Below are positions 1-10,264 of a stretch of DNA of 64,000 nt, piece after piece. The DNA lies in the NCBI RefSeq assembly GCF_000210295.1, contig NC_026744.1:3410001-3474000 (forward strand), read 5' to 3'. The DNA comes from Trypanosoma brucei gambiense DAL972. Lineage: Eukaryota; Euglenozoa; Kinetoplastea; Trypanosomatida; Trypanosomatidae. The notes beneath the pieces were generated by a model. That model saw only the letters and a list, made by a program, of their open reading frames with translations, had not been told where the DNA came from and searched no databases. Each line of letters begins with the position of its first letter. Positions within the stretch are counted from its first letter, which is position 1. A program made the translations under genes and the position numbers.

Positions 1-146
1 CGAGCGAACGGATGTACACGTTGACAGCTCGCCAGAAGCAAGTGAGACTCCTCTACACACATGTAATGTACACACCCAATCTAACCCATTTAGAGCTACA
101 CCAAGGTAAAAGCTAGGGGCAAATAAACAGAAAAATGGGCATTCTT

Positions 147-881
147 CTAGTTCTTACGGCGCGTAACATGGTCGTATATTGTCACCTGCACGTATTCGGG
201 GCTGTGAATGACCAGTCGGTTGCTGTTGTCTCCGGGCGTGGGGGCGCGTGGGTCAACGTTGATGGTCTTCCTATCGCGCTTGTGCTTCATTAAGAGCCCA
301 ATCTCGTTATCGGCGAGAACCTGAAACGTCACACTATTATTGAAAAACAGCGTGTGGGTCTTCCAGTTGTAATAGCTCAAATCTGTACGGCGGGGGGTGA
401 GGCGCTTGCGGCGGTGGAAGTAGTCGGAGAAGTCCTCCGTTTTGAGCCGGTGGCCATAATCGATGTAGGCGGACACCTCCTGCCCCCGCACAACGTCACG
501 AAGGAATATAATAGTTGATAACTTCCCTGCCCGCACCAACTCCTCCCGTCGGGCCAGTGCACTCAATAGCGGCGAGTCGTCAAACTGCAGACCAGCGCTG
601 CAAACCACATCCACTTCCTCTTCCCACTTCGACGGACCCTCGAGAACAATGAGGCGAGCTGCCTCAAACTCCTCGCGGCTGAGGAAGTTCTTCCCCTTGT
701 AGCCCAACTCCACGATCTGCCGTGCCGCTTCCTGGTCGCCAAGATAAAAAAGGTCCTCCTGCGTCACCTGTTGGTCCAAGTACTCCTCGTACGTCGCGAA
801 GTCTAGTACATTGCGATCAAAGAAGTCGTTTTCAGCTGGAGCTGCGTTGCTCATTGCTAAACTATTTAAGCAAGACTTCAA
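147..881 (-). CDS. CFAP299: CFAP299 homologue (DUF4464 flagellar protein)
   Basis: The predicted protein (244 aa, or 235 aa from a second ATG at 854) matches CFAP299 (human C4orf22) along its whole length. Near the N-terminus it has the conserved run around residues 29-60 with acidic 'YEEYLDQQVT' and 'ARQIVELGYKG'. In the middle is 'SGKLS..IFIRD'-type sequence (here AGKLSTIIFLRD), followed by 'YIDYGHRLKTEDF'. The C-terminal part has 'KRDRKTINVDP' and 'PGDNSNR', and it ends in 'DHVTRRKN'. CFAP299 is a cilia- and flagella-associated protein found in ciliated organisms; its molecular role is poorly known, and an axonemal location is inferred here. The second Met (MSNAAPAEN) gives an N-terminus closer to family length, so the start is uncertain by nine codons. 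It is the last gene of the minus-strand unit seen in this window. Confidence 0.9.
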   Translation of the reverse strand: MKSCLNSLAMSNAAPAENDFFDRNVLDFATYEEYLDQQVTQEDLFYLGDQEAARQIVELGYKGKNFLSREEFEAARLIVLEGPSKWEEEVDVVCSAGLQFDDSPLLSALARREELVRAGKLSTIIFLRDVVRGQEVSAYIDYGHRLKTEDFSDYFHRRKRLTPRRTDLSYYNWKTHTLFFNNSVTFQVLADNEIGLLMKHKRDRKTINVDPRAPTPGDNSNRLVIHSPEYVQVTIYDHVTRRKN

Positions 882-1920
882 AGAGTAATTTGGGGGGAAA
901 AGTGAATCGTTTTTCTTTTTTTTTTAGCATTCTAAGGACGTATGTGCCGTAACCCCCCCCCCTCTTTCTTAACCTCCCAAACTCGTCTACCACTCCCCTC
1001 ATGTGCGTATCTGTGTGCGCGCGCCTGATCAAAAAGTCTGCAAGTATTCGCATTGAGCGAGTAAATACAAGCACTAGCTGATGGAAAATAATAGTGGGAA
1101 GAATAAGTGAAGTGAACCGGGGATACGGCACCACCGGGTGGTAGACAATGCAAAAGGGAAATTAGAATCGAACCAACGATACCACAAAATGGCGTGTACG
1201 CTAAGATATATTTCTTTCCTTGTCATGCCATGCCATGTACAAAATACAAGTCGTATCTATAAACTCTATCCTTCATAGTCTCCTCTCCTAACAACACCCC
1301 TAGGCAGAGATTATGACTTCACCCCTTCACCAACACACACACACTAATCCTGTTCTCTGATTCTCTGACGACCGCCCACACTTAAGGAAACGTACGATAT
1401 ATTATTGGATGTATCGGGGTATGTATTTATCCACCTGTGACTACGCGCGTGCGCCCCCTCCTACGCCTAACGCAGGGCAACTACCACACGTGTGTTATTG
1501 TTATATAGTGCCACATACACACACACATCTCCCATGCAACTTTAAAAAAAAAAAAAACAATGCTCAAGCACTCAAGTTTTGGAGAGCATGTAACAATAGC
1601 GGCCCTAAAAAGAGGGAGACACCAAAAACGCCATCACTTCCCCTTTCAGAAACCGTTTTGTAAACCTCAGGCGCGCTAGGCCTCCTCCAGCGGAGGCGGC
1701 ATTTCATTTACTTCATGGCGCGGAGCCAACATCATAAATTAACGCCGACAACAACAATATCATTACACGCGGCACTGTGGAATAGACACGCACTCAAAAG
1801 GAAGAAAAGAGGTAGCGAAGGGAGGGAAACGTCTCCCTGCAACTGCGGTCCCCTGTTATCCCTCCAGAAACTACCGTATCCCTTTCCCGCTCCACCCTCC
1901 CCCCCCCCCCACACACACAC

Positions 1921-1947
1921 AACAAAACAAAACAAAACAAAACAAAA
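1921..1947. repeat. (AAAAC)n microsatellite
   Basis: About five tandem AAAAC units, preceded by a CA tract and a C-rich run. Seen directly. Confidence 0.9.
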
Positions 1948-2439
1948 AGGGAAAGCAGACCCGAAAAGAGAAAGAAGAGGGCTTCGACCAGTCCAACCTG
2001 ACAGGTAGTGAAGTACAAATCACAATAAAGTGATGAGTACGCCACCCCAGCACGTGTACAATCCGTTTCCCGCTTCTTTCTACTTATCTGTAGCATGCGG
2101 TAACAACTCACTGCACGCGTGCAAATTTGCCTACAGCTAAACAACCCGAAGCAGTGGCCGCATCCTTCAACGACCACACGCATAACGTCACCACTGGAAC
2201 GCGCTGAAATAATAAATAAATCAAAGCGAAGGACGGCCCCGATCCACCCACCTTATGGAGCGCGGAACCGCGCAACCGGGCGGAAGCGGAACTTGAAGAA
2301 AGAGGGAAGGTAAAGAAGGAAACGATATATCGTGCGATGTCGCGTGGTGTAAAAACGACGGGAAGAGGTTAGGCAAAAGATAGGGAGATAACGCGAAATT
2401 TTATTCTCACAAAGTAAGTTAATAAATAACAACGGCAAC

Positions 2440-2465
2440 TACATATATATATATATATATATATT
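2440..2465. repeat. (TA)n microsatellite
   Basis: About twelve tandem TA dinucleotides in the spacer downstream of the membrane-protein gene. Seen directly. Confidence 0.9.
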
Positions 2466-2618
2466 AAACCAGTTAATTAACCAAACTCCCCATCAGGTGC
2501 ATAAAACTGGCTAATAAATAAACACAAATTTTTCGATTCCTCCTCAACCATCATCAAACACCACATACACAAACACGCACCCGATCCCCCATCGGCCGCA
2601 AGGTTGGTGTGGGTAATT

Positions 2619-2619
<1 letters not shown>

Positions 2620-2661
<42 letters not shown>
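2620..2661. repeat. (CA)21 microsatellite
   Basis: About 21 uninterrupted CA units; a likely length-polymorphic marker. Seen directly. Confidence 0.95.
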
Positions 2662-2662
<1 letters not shown>

Positions 2663-2884
2663 CCTCTAATGATGGCACCAGTGACATAACTTCCACTAAA
2701 GGAAAGCAGTCCACGGAGGAAAACCCCCTGTTACTCCCATGGATCGCAACCCTCCACAACAAAATACATTATTCTCCTCCCTCAACAGTGAACAAACCTT
2801 TTTCGTCAATTCACCCTTGGCACCTGGACGTTTCTATAAAATAAAATACACACACCCGATCTGATGCCTTGGTGTCAAGCTCCG

Positions 2885-4462
2885 CTAAACAATGCCTGCA
2901 ATGCGCTTGTAGAGCCGGGGAAGCCACCACCACATTCCAACTAGAAGCTGCAATGCCAAAGCCACAGAGCTAAAAACTAACACAACAAACATCACTGCCC
3001 ACCCGCGTCTGTCCGCGGTACCGTCACCAGAGTCATTGCCGTTACCACGGACAGCTGCTAGCCACGCGGTGAGCCCCAGTATTAGTGCTACGCAACTCGA
3101 ACAAACGGCAGTCACCAGAAGCATAGGAAGCACAGTTGTGAACAGAGCAGCGGTGGGTCTGACAGTGGCCTTCCCAAAGTTGTCCCGAACTACAGTGCGG
3201 CTCAGAAAGACAGCTCCCAATGACCGTAGCAAACCCCCCACCGCGATGGCGAATGAAAACGCACAGACAGCGGCAAGGGTGGCTGTGAGTTGTTTACCGT
3301 CAAAAAAAAATGCGACTATTAGTACCATAGCAGCAGTGGCAGGCCCGAGTTCCACAAAACGTACAAATGGGCCCATACTTGGCACAAGACACAGCAACAA
3401 CAGTGCTAACGTTGCCAGGAGCAACACCACAACAGGACTGATCGCAATACCGTTAGGCCAATTTCCGCTGCCATCGACAACTGGGATGTCAGCCGCTTTG
3501 AAGTGGAGACTATCTAGCACCGGCAGCGTCACTAACTCAGAGTCCACAGTAAGAAGAGATACCACTGCGACAAGGCACCCACAAGCCACACTGCGGATAA
3601 AGAAAGACGGATCAAGACGCCCCAAACACGAAAGGAAGTTTGTGACATAATGAGATTTACCGCACGAACATGGTCCAGGCTGCAGCATGGATGGAGGTAG
3701 TAGTAAGCAAATGCCGATAGCAAGGGAAAATGACACCAATGCCAGAACGGTATGTATGATAGCAGTATAACCCGCAGCAGCAGTAGTGGCAAATGCCGGA
3801 AGAACCCCAAAAGCCACCAGACGAGACATCAACCATGCTAGGCATACCGAGAGCGCTAGAAACGGAGGTCCAGCAACATATCCCACATCAGCACAGGTAA
3901 ACAGCAACAAAGATGCAAATGAACCAACGAAACTGGCTGCCTGAACAAGTTCTCGTACAACAAAAGAGGTAGTGACATTCAAAAGGACACCATAAAGCAG
4001 ACGGAAGTCGTCCACTACCAACATGGCTGTTGAAACGAGTAACACGACGTGAGGAACTTCCCACACACCACGAAAACAAAACACAACTAACAGCGAAGAA
4101 ACTGCGATTGCATGAAACGACATGAGCTTCAGCATCATGCACTTCCCACCTAAAAGATTATCCACAAACGGATTCGTCCTAAAAACATTGTATGTTTCAT
4201 GGTGTAACATTAGCATGCTGATAATAAAAACGGCAAACACATGCACCACTGCACGCCTCAATCCAAATGAAGAATTCGATTCAGAAACCAAAGCTTCGGG
4301 GACAAAAACATCGCTTGGACTACCCTGAACCAAATGAACCTCACTGCCACAAAACAAGCCCCTAAATACATCCCCATCAACGAAAAACGGGAAATTCCTC
4401 ACTACAGTAAGAATCCCATCTGCCAGCAGCGACAACTGGTTCGTCAACAAAACGTTCTGCAG
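2885..4462 (-). CDS. polytopic membrane protein, unknown function (5' end disturbed)
   Basis: This frame encodes a very hydrophobic protein with roughly ten predicted membrane segments separated by short loops and a Trp-rich C-terminus (VGMWWWLPRLYK). I recognise no transporter signature. The frame is open from a stop at 4463-4465, but the first ATG is only at 4216, after about 80 non-random codons, so the N-terminus is unresolved. A second frame, open from the assembly gap, runs into this one and ends with TGA at about 4377. The two frames meet at a run of five A (4384-4388). Dropping one base there would join them into a longer N-terminus reaching into the gap. I infer a homopolymer error or a true frameshift; alternatively the gene starts at 4216. 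No close neighbour suggests a function. Confidence 0.6.
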   Translation of the reverse strand: MQNVLLTNQLSLLADGILTVVRNFPFFVDGDVFRGLFCGSEVHLVQGSPSDVFVPEALVSESNSSFGLRRAVVHVFAVFIISMLMLHHETYNVFRTNPFVDNLLGGKCMMLKLMSFHAIAVSSLLVVFCFRGVWEVPHVVLLVSTAMLVVDDFRLLYGVLLNVTTSFVVRELVQAASFVGSFASLLLFTCADVGYVAGPPFLALSVCLAWLMSRLVAFGVLPAFATTAAAGYTAIIHTVLALVSFSLAIGICLLLPPSMLQPGPCSCGKSHYVTNFLSCLGRLDPSFFIRSVACGCLVAVVSLLTVDSELVTLPVLDSLHFKAADIPVVDGSGNWPNGIAISPVVVLLLATLALLLLCLVPSMGPFVRFVELGPATAAMVLIVAFFFDGKQLTATLAAVCAFSFAIAVGGLLRSLGAVFLSRTVVRDNFGKATVRPTAALFTTVLPMLLVTAVCSSCVALILGLTAWLAAVRGNGNDSGDGTADRRGWAVMFVVLVFSSVALALQLLVGMWWWLPRLYKRIAGIV

Positions 4463-4573
4463 TTACGCTATGCATCCCTCGAGAGTACCGGTAGGCCCTT
4501 TCCAATATCGCAATTATCCCCGTTCCACCCGAAGGGCCCTCTCCCTCCCCCAAAAGGGGTTCTTGATTCCCCA

Positions 4574-4673
4574 NNNNNNNNNNNNNNNNNNNNNNNNNNN
4601 NNNNNNNNNNNNNNNNNNNNNNNNNNNNNNNNNNNNNNNNNNNNNNNNNNNNNNNNNNNNNNNNNNNNNNNNN
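4574..4673. other. assembly gap (100 N)
   Basis: Exactly 100 N, a conventional placeholder of unknown true length. It replaces the 3' end of the repeat-rich coiled-coil gene, the spacer, and possibly the 5' end of the membrane-protein gene. Any frame read across it is meaningless. Confidence 0.98.
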
Positions 4674-6420
4674 CTCGAGTGATGATTTGGAACCAGCCAC
4701 ATCACTCAGTTGCTTTCTCAGTTCCTTCTCGAGTGATGATTCGGAATCAGTCACATCACTCAGTTGCTTCCTCAGCTCCTTCAGTTCCTTCCCGAGTGAT
4801 GATTTGGAATCAGCCACATCACTCAGTTGCTTCCTCAGCTCCTTCAGTTCCTTCTCGAGTGATGATTTGGAACCAGCCACATCACTCAGTTGCTTTCTCA
4901 GTTCCTTCAGCTCCTTCTCAAGTGATGATTTGGAATCAGTCACATCACTCAGTTGCTTCCTCAGCTCCTTTAGTTCCTTCTCGAGTGATGATTTGGAATC
5001 AGCCACATCACTCAGTTGCTTCCTCAGCTCCTTCAGTTCCTTCTCGAGTGATGATTTGGAATCAGTCACATCACTCAGTTGCTTCCTCAGCTCCTTCTCG
5101 AGTGATGATTCGGAATCAGTCACATCGCTCAGTTGCTTCCTCAGCTCCTTCAGTTCCTTCTCGAGTGATGATTTGGAACCATTAACATCACTCAGTTGCT
5201 TCCTCAGCTCCTTCTCGAGTGATGATTTGGAACCAGTCACATCACTCAGTTGCTTCCTCAGCTCCTTCAGTTCCTTCTCGAGTGATGATTTGGAACCATT
5301 AACATCACTCAGTTGCTTCCTCAGCTCCTTCTCGAGTGATGATTTGGAACCAGTCACATCACTCAGTTGCTTCCTCAGCTCCTTCAGTTCCTTCTCGAGT
5401 GATGATTTGGAATCAGTCACATCGCTCAGTTGCTTCCTCAGCTCCTTCAGTTCCTTCTCGAGTGATGATTTGGAACCATTAACATCACTCAGTTGCTTCC
5501 TCAGCTCCTTCTCGAGTGATGATTTGGAACCAGTCACATCACTCAGTTGCTTCCTCAGCTCCTTCAGTTCCTTCTCGAGTGATGATTTGGAATCAGCCAC
5601 ATCACTCAGTTGCTTCCTCAGCTCCTTCAGTTCCTTCTCGAGTGATGATTTGGAATCAGCCACATCACTCAGTTGCTTCCTCAGCTCCTTCAGTTCGTTC
5701 TCGAGTGATGATTTGGAACCAGCCACATCACTCAGTTGCTTTCTCAGTTCCTTCTCGAGTGATGATTTGGAACCAGCCACATCACTCAGTTGCTTTCTCA
5801 GTTCCTTCTCGAGTGATGATTTGGAATCAGCCACATCACTCAGTTGCTTCCTCAGCTCCTTCAGTTCCTTCTCGAGTGATGATTTGGAATCAGTCACATC
5901 ACTCGGTTGCTTCCTCAGCTCCTTCAGTTCCTTCTCGAGTGATGATTTGGAATCAGTCACATCACTCAGTTGCTTCCTCAGTTCCTTCAGTTCCTTCTCG
6001 AGTGATGATTTGGAATCAGTCACATCACTCAGTTGCTTCCTCAGTTCCTTCTCCAGTGATGCCTTAGAAGCATTCACATCACTCAGTTGCTTCCTCAGCT
6101 CCTTCAGTTCCTTCTCGAGTGATGATTTGGAACCAGCCACATCACTCAGTTGCTTTCTCAGTTCCTTCTCGAGTGATGATAGGGAATCAGCCACATCACT
6201 CAGTTGCTTCCTCAGCTCCTTCAGTTCCTTCTCGAGTGATGATTTGGAACCAGTCACATCGCTCAGTTGCTTCCTCAGCTCCTTCAGTTCCTTCTCGAGT
6301 GATGATTTGGAATCAGTCACACCGCTCAGTTGCTTCCTCAGTTCCTTCAGTTCTTTTTCCATCAATGCCCTCGACTCTGTCACCTTGTTCAGCTGCTTTT
6401 TTAGCTCCTTTTCTAGAAGC
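4674..6420 (-). repeat. tandem 63/54-bp coding repeats (at least 28 units)
   Basis: The repeat codes for 21-residue units of three heptads, mixed with 18-residue units that lack three residues (KEL). I counted 28 clear units plus divergent ones at the 5' end of the array near 6350-6480. Variation is concentrated at the V-(T/A/N)-(D/G)-S-(K/E) positions. The array runs straight into the gap, which it probably caused, so the true unit number is unknown. Confidence 0.95.
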
Positions 6421-8300
6421 GTCATTGATCCAGTCATCTCGCTGAGTTGCTCGTTTAGTCCCCTCATTTCTCCTTTCAATGACGCCTCTAATTTTTCTCT
6501 GTTCATTTCTTGCTTTTCATTTTTCTTTTTGTCTTGAAGGTGGTTTTGTGACATCTGTTCATCGCATTGCGCCGTATGGAAAATTGCCGTTGAAGTATTG
6601 CCAGACTGCCTTATTTTTTCCTCACAGTTTTTTGTGATGCTGTGCAGCTGTCGACTGCTATCTCTCATTTGGTTAACATCTTTGCGTGACTGAGCAATTG
6701 GTTGAATCCGCTGCCGTTTCGAATCTGCATCGGCGCACGATGATTGCTGTGGAGAGTCTTCATTTCTAAGGCAGTGGTGGCGCACCTGCAGTGGACTTTT
6801 GTCGAGGTGGCCCCACTGTGCTCGGGTAATTTTACACTCGTCGCGCTTTGCACTGTCGTGCACCGGCGAACTACTTTCACCTTGATGGATATAACGTGCA
6901 CGATGGGGCGTACTGGTTCTGATTGTTGACCTCGCTGAAGGGCTAGATCGCGGAGATGGACGGTGGAGCCCTGAACCTGGGAATCCGTTTCTGCACAAAA
7001 CGGTAGTGAACAGATTACATAGCCTTGCGTACTGGTCGCTGGTCAGGTCAACAGTGTCCTGAGAACGTTGTGACCGACCGATGGTACAGAGCACACTTGA
7101 GTGTAAGATACGTTGGTGCTGCCGAGTTAACGATCGGACCCATGTCTTGGCAGCAAATCTTTCCACCGACACAAATTCATCGTAGGCCCGCGGCGGAGTA
7201 CATGCACGCTCGCTTGGATGAACATGATCCATTCTCGGTGCTCCAGCCCCATAGCGGCTTGGGCTCTTCCATCGGGAACAAGCTGCCCCACGGTGATCAG
7301 TGTTTTCAAGGCGTTCGTAGTTATTCCATAGTGAACGTATTTCTCGTGTGATGACATCCAACCGCTTGCGCACTTGTTCTACACGGTGTTGAAGATGAGT
7401 CGCGTCCTCGCCGGACTGTTGCACATCGCGTAAGTGGTGCTCGTGCCAATTCACGCAAATCATCCTCATATTAGCCACGACCCACTGTTGCACGGAGCCA
7501 AGTGCATGACTCCCTTTGAGGGCTTCCTCGTACGTAAAGTTCAGAGAGTTAGTGTACTGTGAAACGAGTTCGTCGTGGCACTCCTTGCTGATGGTCAGCG
7601 GGTCAAACTGCATCAGCACCTGCAGTATCCCAGCACGGTGCAGAAAAGGCTGCATCTCACTCCATGTGCGCCTCCTCTCACCAAGCAGTACCATTACTAA
7701 TCCCATGACACGCACGACAATATCCGGGGGTGTTCGGTACGACACAAGCTCTCTCCAATGCCGAGCATCGACCTGGCGCACCACGTGGCAGGCGTGCCTA
7801 AGCTGCATCTCAGCCTCTCGCTTCTTCGTGGCAACATCCAGATTTTTCATAGAAAGCTCACGATATAATTTTGCGCGCTCTTGCGAAAGCCGAACCGCTT
7901 CGTCTCTGTGCTGAATCAGCTGGGACTGTAGAGGAGGAATCCGTAGCAGAAGTTCGCGTCCCTCCTCCGTCGTTACGGCAGCCAGGGCTTTTGTCAGCGG
8001 GCAGGCACCTCCCTCCTGATCACTTGGTACCAGAGGTTCTATGTACAAAGAGCGGCAAACAACATCGCTGCACACAATTCCCAGGCTGCAACGCCACATG
8101 CCAGAAGATCGCTCAATGTATTCATACGCCACAATGTCGTCAGGGGCGACCTGAGGAAAGGAGTCCTGCCGCCACTGGAACTCCTCCAACCCCGATAAAA
8201 ATTCACCATCGTCGCCCACGGCAAATAGTGGTGCTATAGTAAGGATTGGAGGTTGGTCACTGCCTGCCATTGTGCCTTCTTCTGGTATATTTACCTCCAT
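4674..8300 (-). CDS. coiled-coil repeat protein with dynein-stalk/MTBD-like domain (3' truncated by gap)
   Basis: Starting at the ATG at 8300 (MEVNIPEEG; another at 8270), the protein has three parts. Residues 1-120 are an undescribed N-terminal region. Residues about 120-330 are a helical region whose core (about 186-285) looks like the microtubule-binding domain of dynein heavy chain: 'SYRTPPDIVVRVMGLVMVLLG', a Trp, 'L.QFDP..I', 'LNFTYEEALKGSHALGSVQQWV'. A charged, Ser-rich linker follows. The C-terminal part is at least 28 tandem copies of a coiled-coil unit (EKELKELRKQLSDVTDSKSSL, with an 18-residue version lacking KEL), cut off by the assembly gap. There are no AAA+ modules, so it is not a dynein. 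I infer a cytoskeletal, perhaps microtubule-binding, scaffold. The upstream extension to 8372 has only a TTG and is treated as 5' UTR. Confidence 0.8.
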
Positions 8301-9622
8301 TACGTAGCCTCCCCCTCTCTGTACTTCTAACTGTTTAGGTTGTTTTCCCCTTTCACACACTCGATCACACAACCCACACCCTTGACTATCCTCGCCGGTC
8401 GGTTGTACGACTTTCAGAATCCTTCTTCCCCAGCTTCACCACAAGTGATAGACTTCACCAACTGTGTCTGACGGCCGTGTTCACCCACACGCTTAACCCT
8501 TCACAGGTAAAAAACACCACCAACACCTTCGATACTGTTTTTACTACCCACTCTTTCCTTTACCCTCTCCTCGTTCACTTTACAAAGTCGCTCAACTTCG
8601 CGCACAAGCAAATAAAATACAAATGTATGTTTATATTTATATTTATGTATGCGTATATATGTATATCCTCTGCTCTCTTTCGTTAACCCACTCTTCCCTC
8701 ACTCACTTTCCCGATACGTGCTGTACTTTTTGTTTTGTTTAGTGGAGCGGCACAGGTCACCTCCTTAGAAATAAAAAATAAAATAATGACACTAATAATA
8801 ACGACCGTCTGTGATGTTCAGACGATTTTCTTTCACTTGATTTAGCTATGTAAGTGTTCGATAACAACTAAAACCTTTCTTTGTCCACTCGCTTTTTTCT
8901 TGTCAACGGTACAAAGGAATATGAGAAAATTTTAAAAAAATAACACGGTACACACTTTCGCCCCTTACTTTCTTTTGTTGATGTTGGTGTTGGCGCTGGT
9001 TACTTCCACCTGTCTTGTTTCGTTTAGCTGTTCTGGGATCGAGTCGTTTTAAAATAGAAGAGAGAATAACACTCCTTTGCCTTTAAGTTGTTGTTTTTTT
9101 TTTTTCGTCGATCCTAATCTTTCCTTTTCTCGCTTCCACAGCTTCCCTTTGTCACTAATAACGACTGACAACGCAGTGAAGTCACAGGCTACCTTTATCG
9201 GCTCCCTCAGCGGGTGAGAAATCAAGAGATGTGAGAGAGAATGGGGATGTTGGTGCATTGCTTCACGGCATACAAAAAATAAAAATCGTAGGGGAGATAA
9301 GCAAAGGGGAAAACAGGCGCGTCATAAGCGAAATGAGCCTGTGATTCAAAATTTAAAAAAAAAACGGCCAACGAAGACAGCACCCTCCGCACTGTTACAT
9401 GTGTCCATTTCAAACAGAAACAGGCTAACAAAGAATAAAACGATGAGACACCGGCAGGGTTAATCCCGCACACGCCCTTGTGCCGCTCCACACCACCAAC
9501 TCCGCTATCTGCCACCTTCATTGTAGTACACGTTACGCACCCACCAACAGCAGTGTCAGAAGAGGAAGAAAAGATAGGAGAAGAAATGTAATGGTAAATT
9601 CTCTCAGCACAAATTCATTACA
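8301..9622. other. intergenic region, no gene seen
   Basis: This AT-rich 1.3 kb spacer has poly(T)/poly(A) tracts and TATA-like low complexity near 8620-8680. It would hold the 5' UTR of the coiled-coil gene and the 3' UTR of the UXT gene. I see no convincing gene or RNA. Confidence 0.7.
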
Positions 9623-10264
9623 CTAGCCCTTCCACGTTGCTTTCCGCCCAGTAGTGCGGTCATAGAGGCGGGTAATGGCTTCCATTACGAGACGCATGCG
9701 GTACTTAATACGCAACGCCTCCTTACTAAGCCGCGCCGCCCTCTCACGCAACAATCTCTCGCGCCTCTGCAAAAAGGCGAGTGCCTCATCACGGAACATA
9801 GGTAGCACAACCCCGCAACCAAGGTTCACCCACATCCGGCTGGCATCTGCCACCGTGCACTGCACGAAAAAGTGATTACCCAAGTCAACCATTATGTGAT
9901 TACGTTGTTGTACACTGACATCTCCAGGGGTGCTTCCCGCACCCCTCACTACAGTTGCATTACCTACAGATTGTTTACCTTCCCCCGCCGCCACTGCTGC
10001 CGACACTGTCAGGGCTGTAGACGACCCCTCGTCACGCCTAATAAATGAGTGTGTAGAGGAAAGAGACTGCATCTCATCGAAAAGACTGCGCAACTGACAA
10101 CAATTGGAGGCCATGTTGTACACTTCGTCCCTCTGTGCCAGGACCCGCGCTAACGATTGTCGTAATACGGCATCCAAAAAGTGCTCCAGCCGTAGCATAC
10201 TCCCCATAGCCGCATCCGCTGGCGCATGAGAGGGGTCACTTTCCCCCCTTGACACACCAGACAT
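9623..10264 (-). CDS. UXT-type prefoldin-like subunit
   Basis: The 213-aa protein starts at the ATG at 10264 (MSGVSRGESDP). Its N-terminal helix has 'FLDAVLRQSLARVLAQRDEV', like the 'FISDVLQRDLRKVLDHRDKV' type of UXT. The central hairpin 'VDLGNHFFVQCTVADASRMW' followed by 'VNLGCGVVLPM' matches the UXT signature, and 'DEALAFLQRRERLL' opens the C-terminal helix. UXT (ART-27) is an alpha-class prefoldin found in the URI/R2TP prefoldin-like complex, which assists assembly of RNA polymerases and PIKK kinases; that role is inferred here by homology. The first coiled-coil helix and the hairpin are separated by an insertion of about 50 Ser/Ala/Gly-rich residues not present in the human protein. The upstream in-frame TTG is not used in this call. 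Confidence 0.85.
   Translation of the reverse strand: MSGVSRGESDPSHAPADAAMGSMLRLEHFLDAVLRQSLARVLAQRDEVYNMASNCCQLRSLFDEMQSLSSTHSFIRRDEGSSTALTVSAAVAAGEGKQSVGNATVVRGAGSTPGDVSVQQRNHIMVDLGNHFFVQCTVADASRMWVNLGCGVVLPMFRDEALAFLQRRERLLRERAARLSKEALRIKYRMRLVMEAITRLYDRTTGRKATWKG

Larger units (their letters stand above)
882..2884. other. intergenic region with microsatellites, no gene seen
   Basis: This 2 kb spacer would hold the 3' UTR of the membrane-protein gene and the 5' UTR of CFAP299. It is rich in homopolymers and simple repeats: poly(A) near 1543, (AAAAC)n near 1921-1947, a TA tract near 2440-2465 and (CA)21 near 2620-2661. The short open frames on both strands are low-complexity and resemble no protein family. 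Confidence 0.7.

Noticed and set aside
1871..2183. Cys/Phe/Leu/Val-rich minus-strand frames near 1.9-2.1 kb.
   Set aside because: Translations of homopolymer and CA/AAAAC microsatellites; no real protein character.
4377..4573. Reading the coiled-coil protein across the 100-N gap into a C-terminus ending near 4377.
   Set aside because: The gap length is a placeholder, so the phase after it is arbitrary, and the sequence there overlaps the membrane-protein gene.
4674..6420. CRISPR-like or satellite interpretation of the regular repeats.
   Set aside because: The repeats are contiguous, in frame and coding, without spacers; the genome is eukaryotic.
4687..6537. A 616-codon plus-strand frame (and other long plus-strand frames) opposite the coiled-coil repeat.
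   Set aside because: It is the antisense of a 63/54-bp repeat; because the unit length is a multiple of three, any stop-free phase stays open across the array. The product is a monotonous Ser/Phe/Leu repeat and runs against the local transcription direction.
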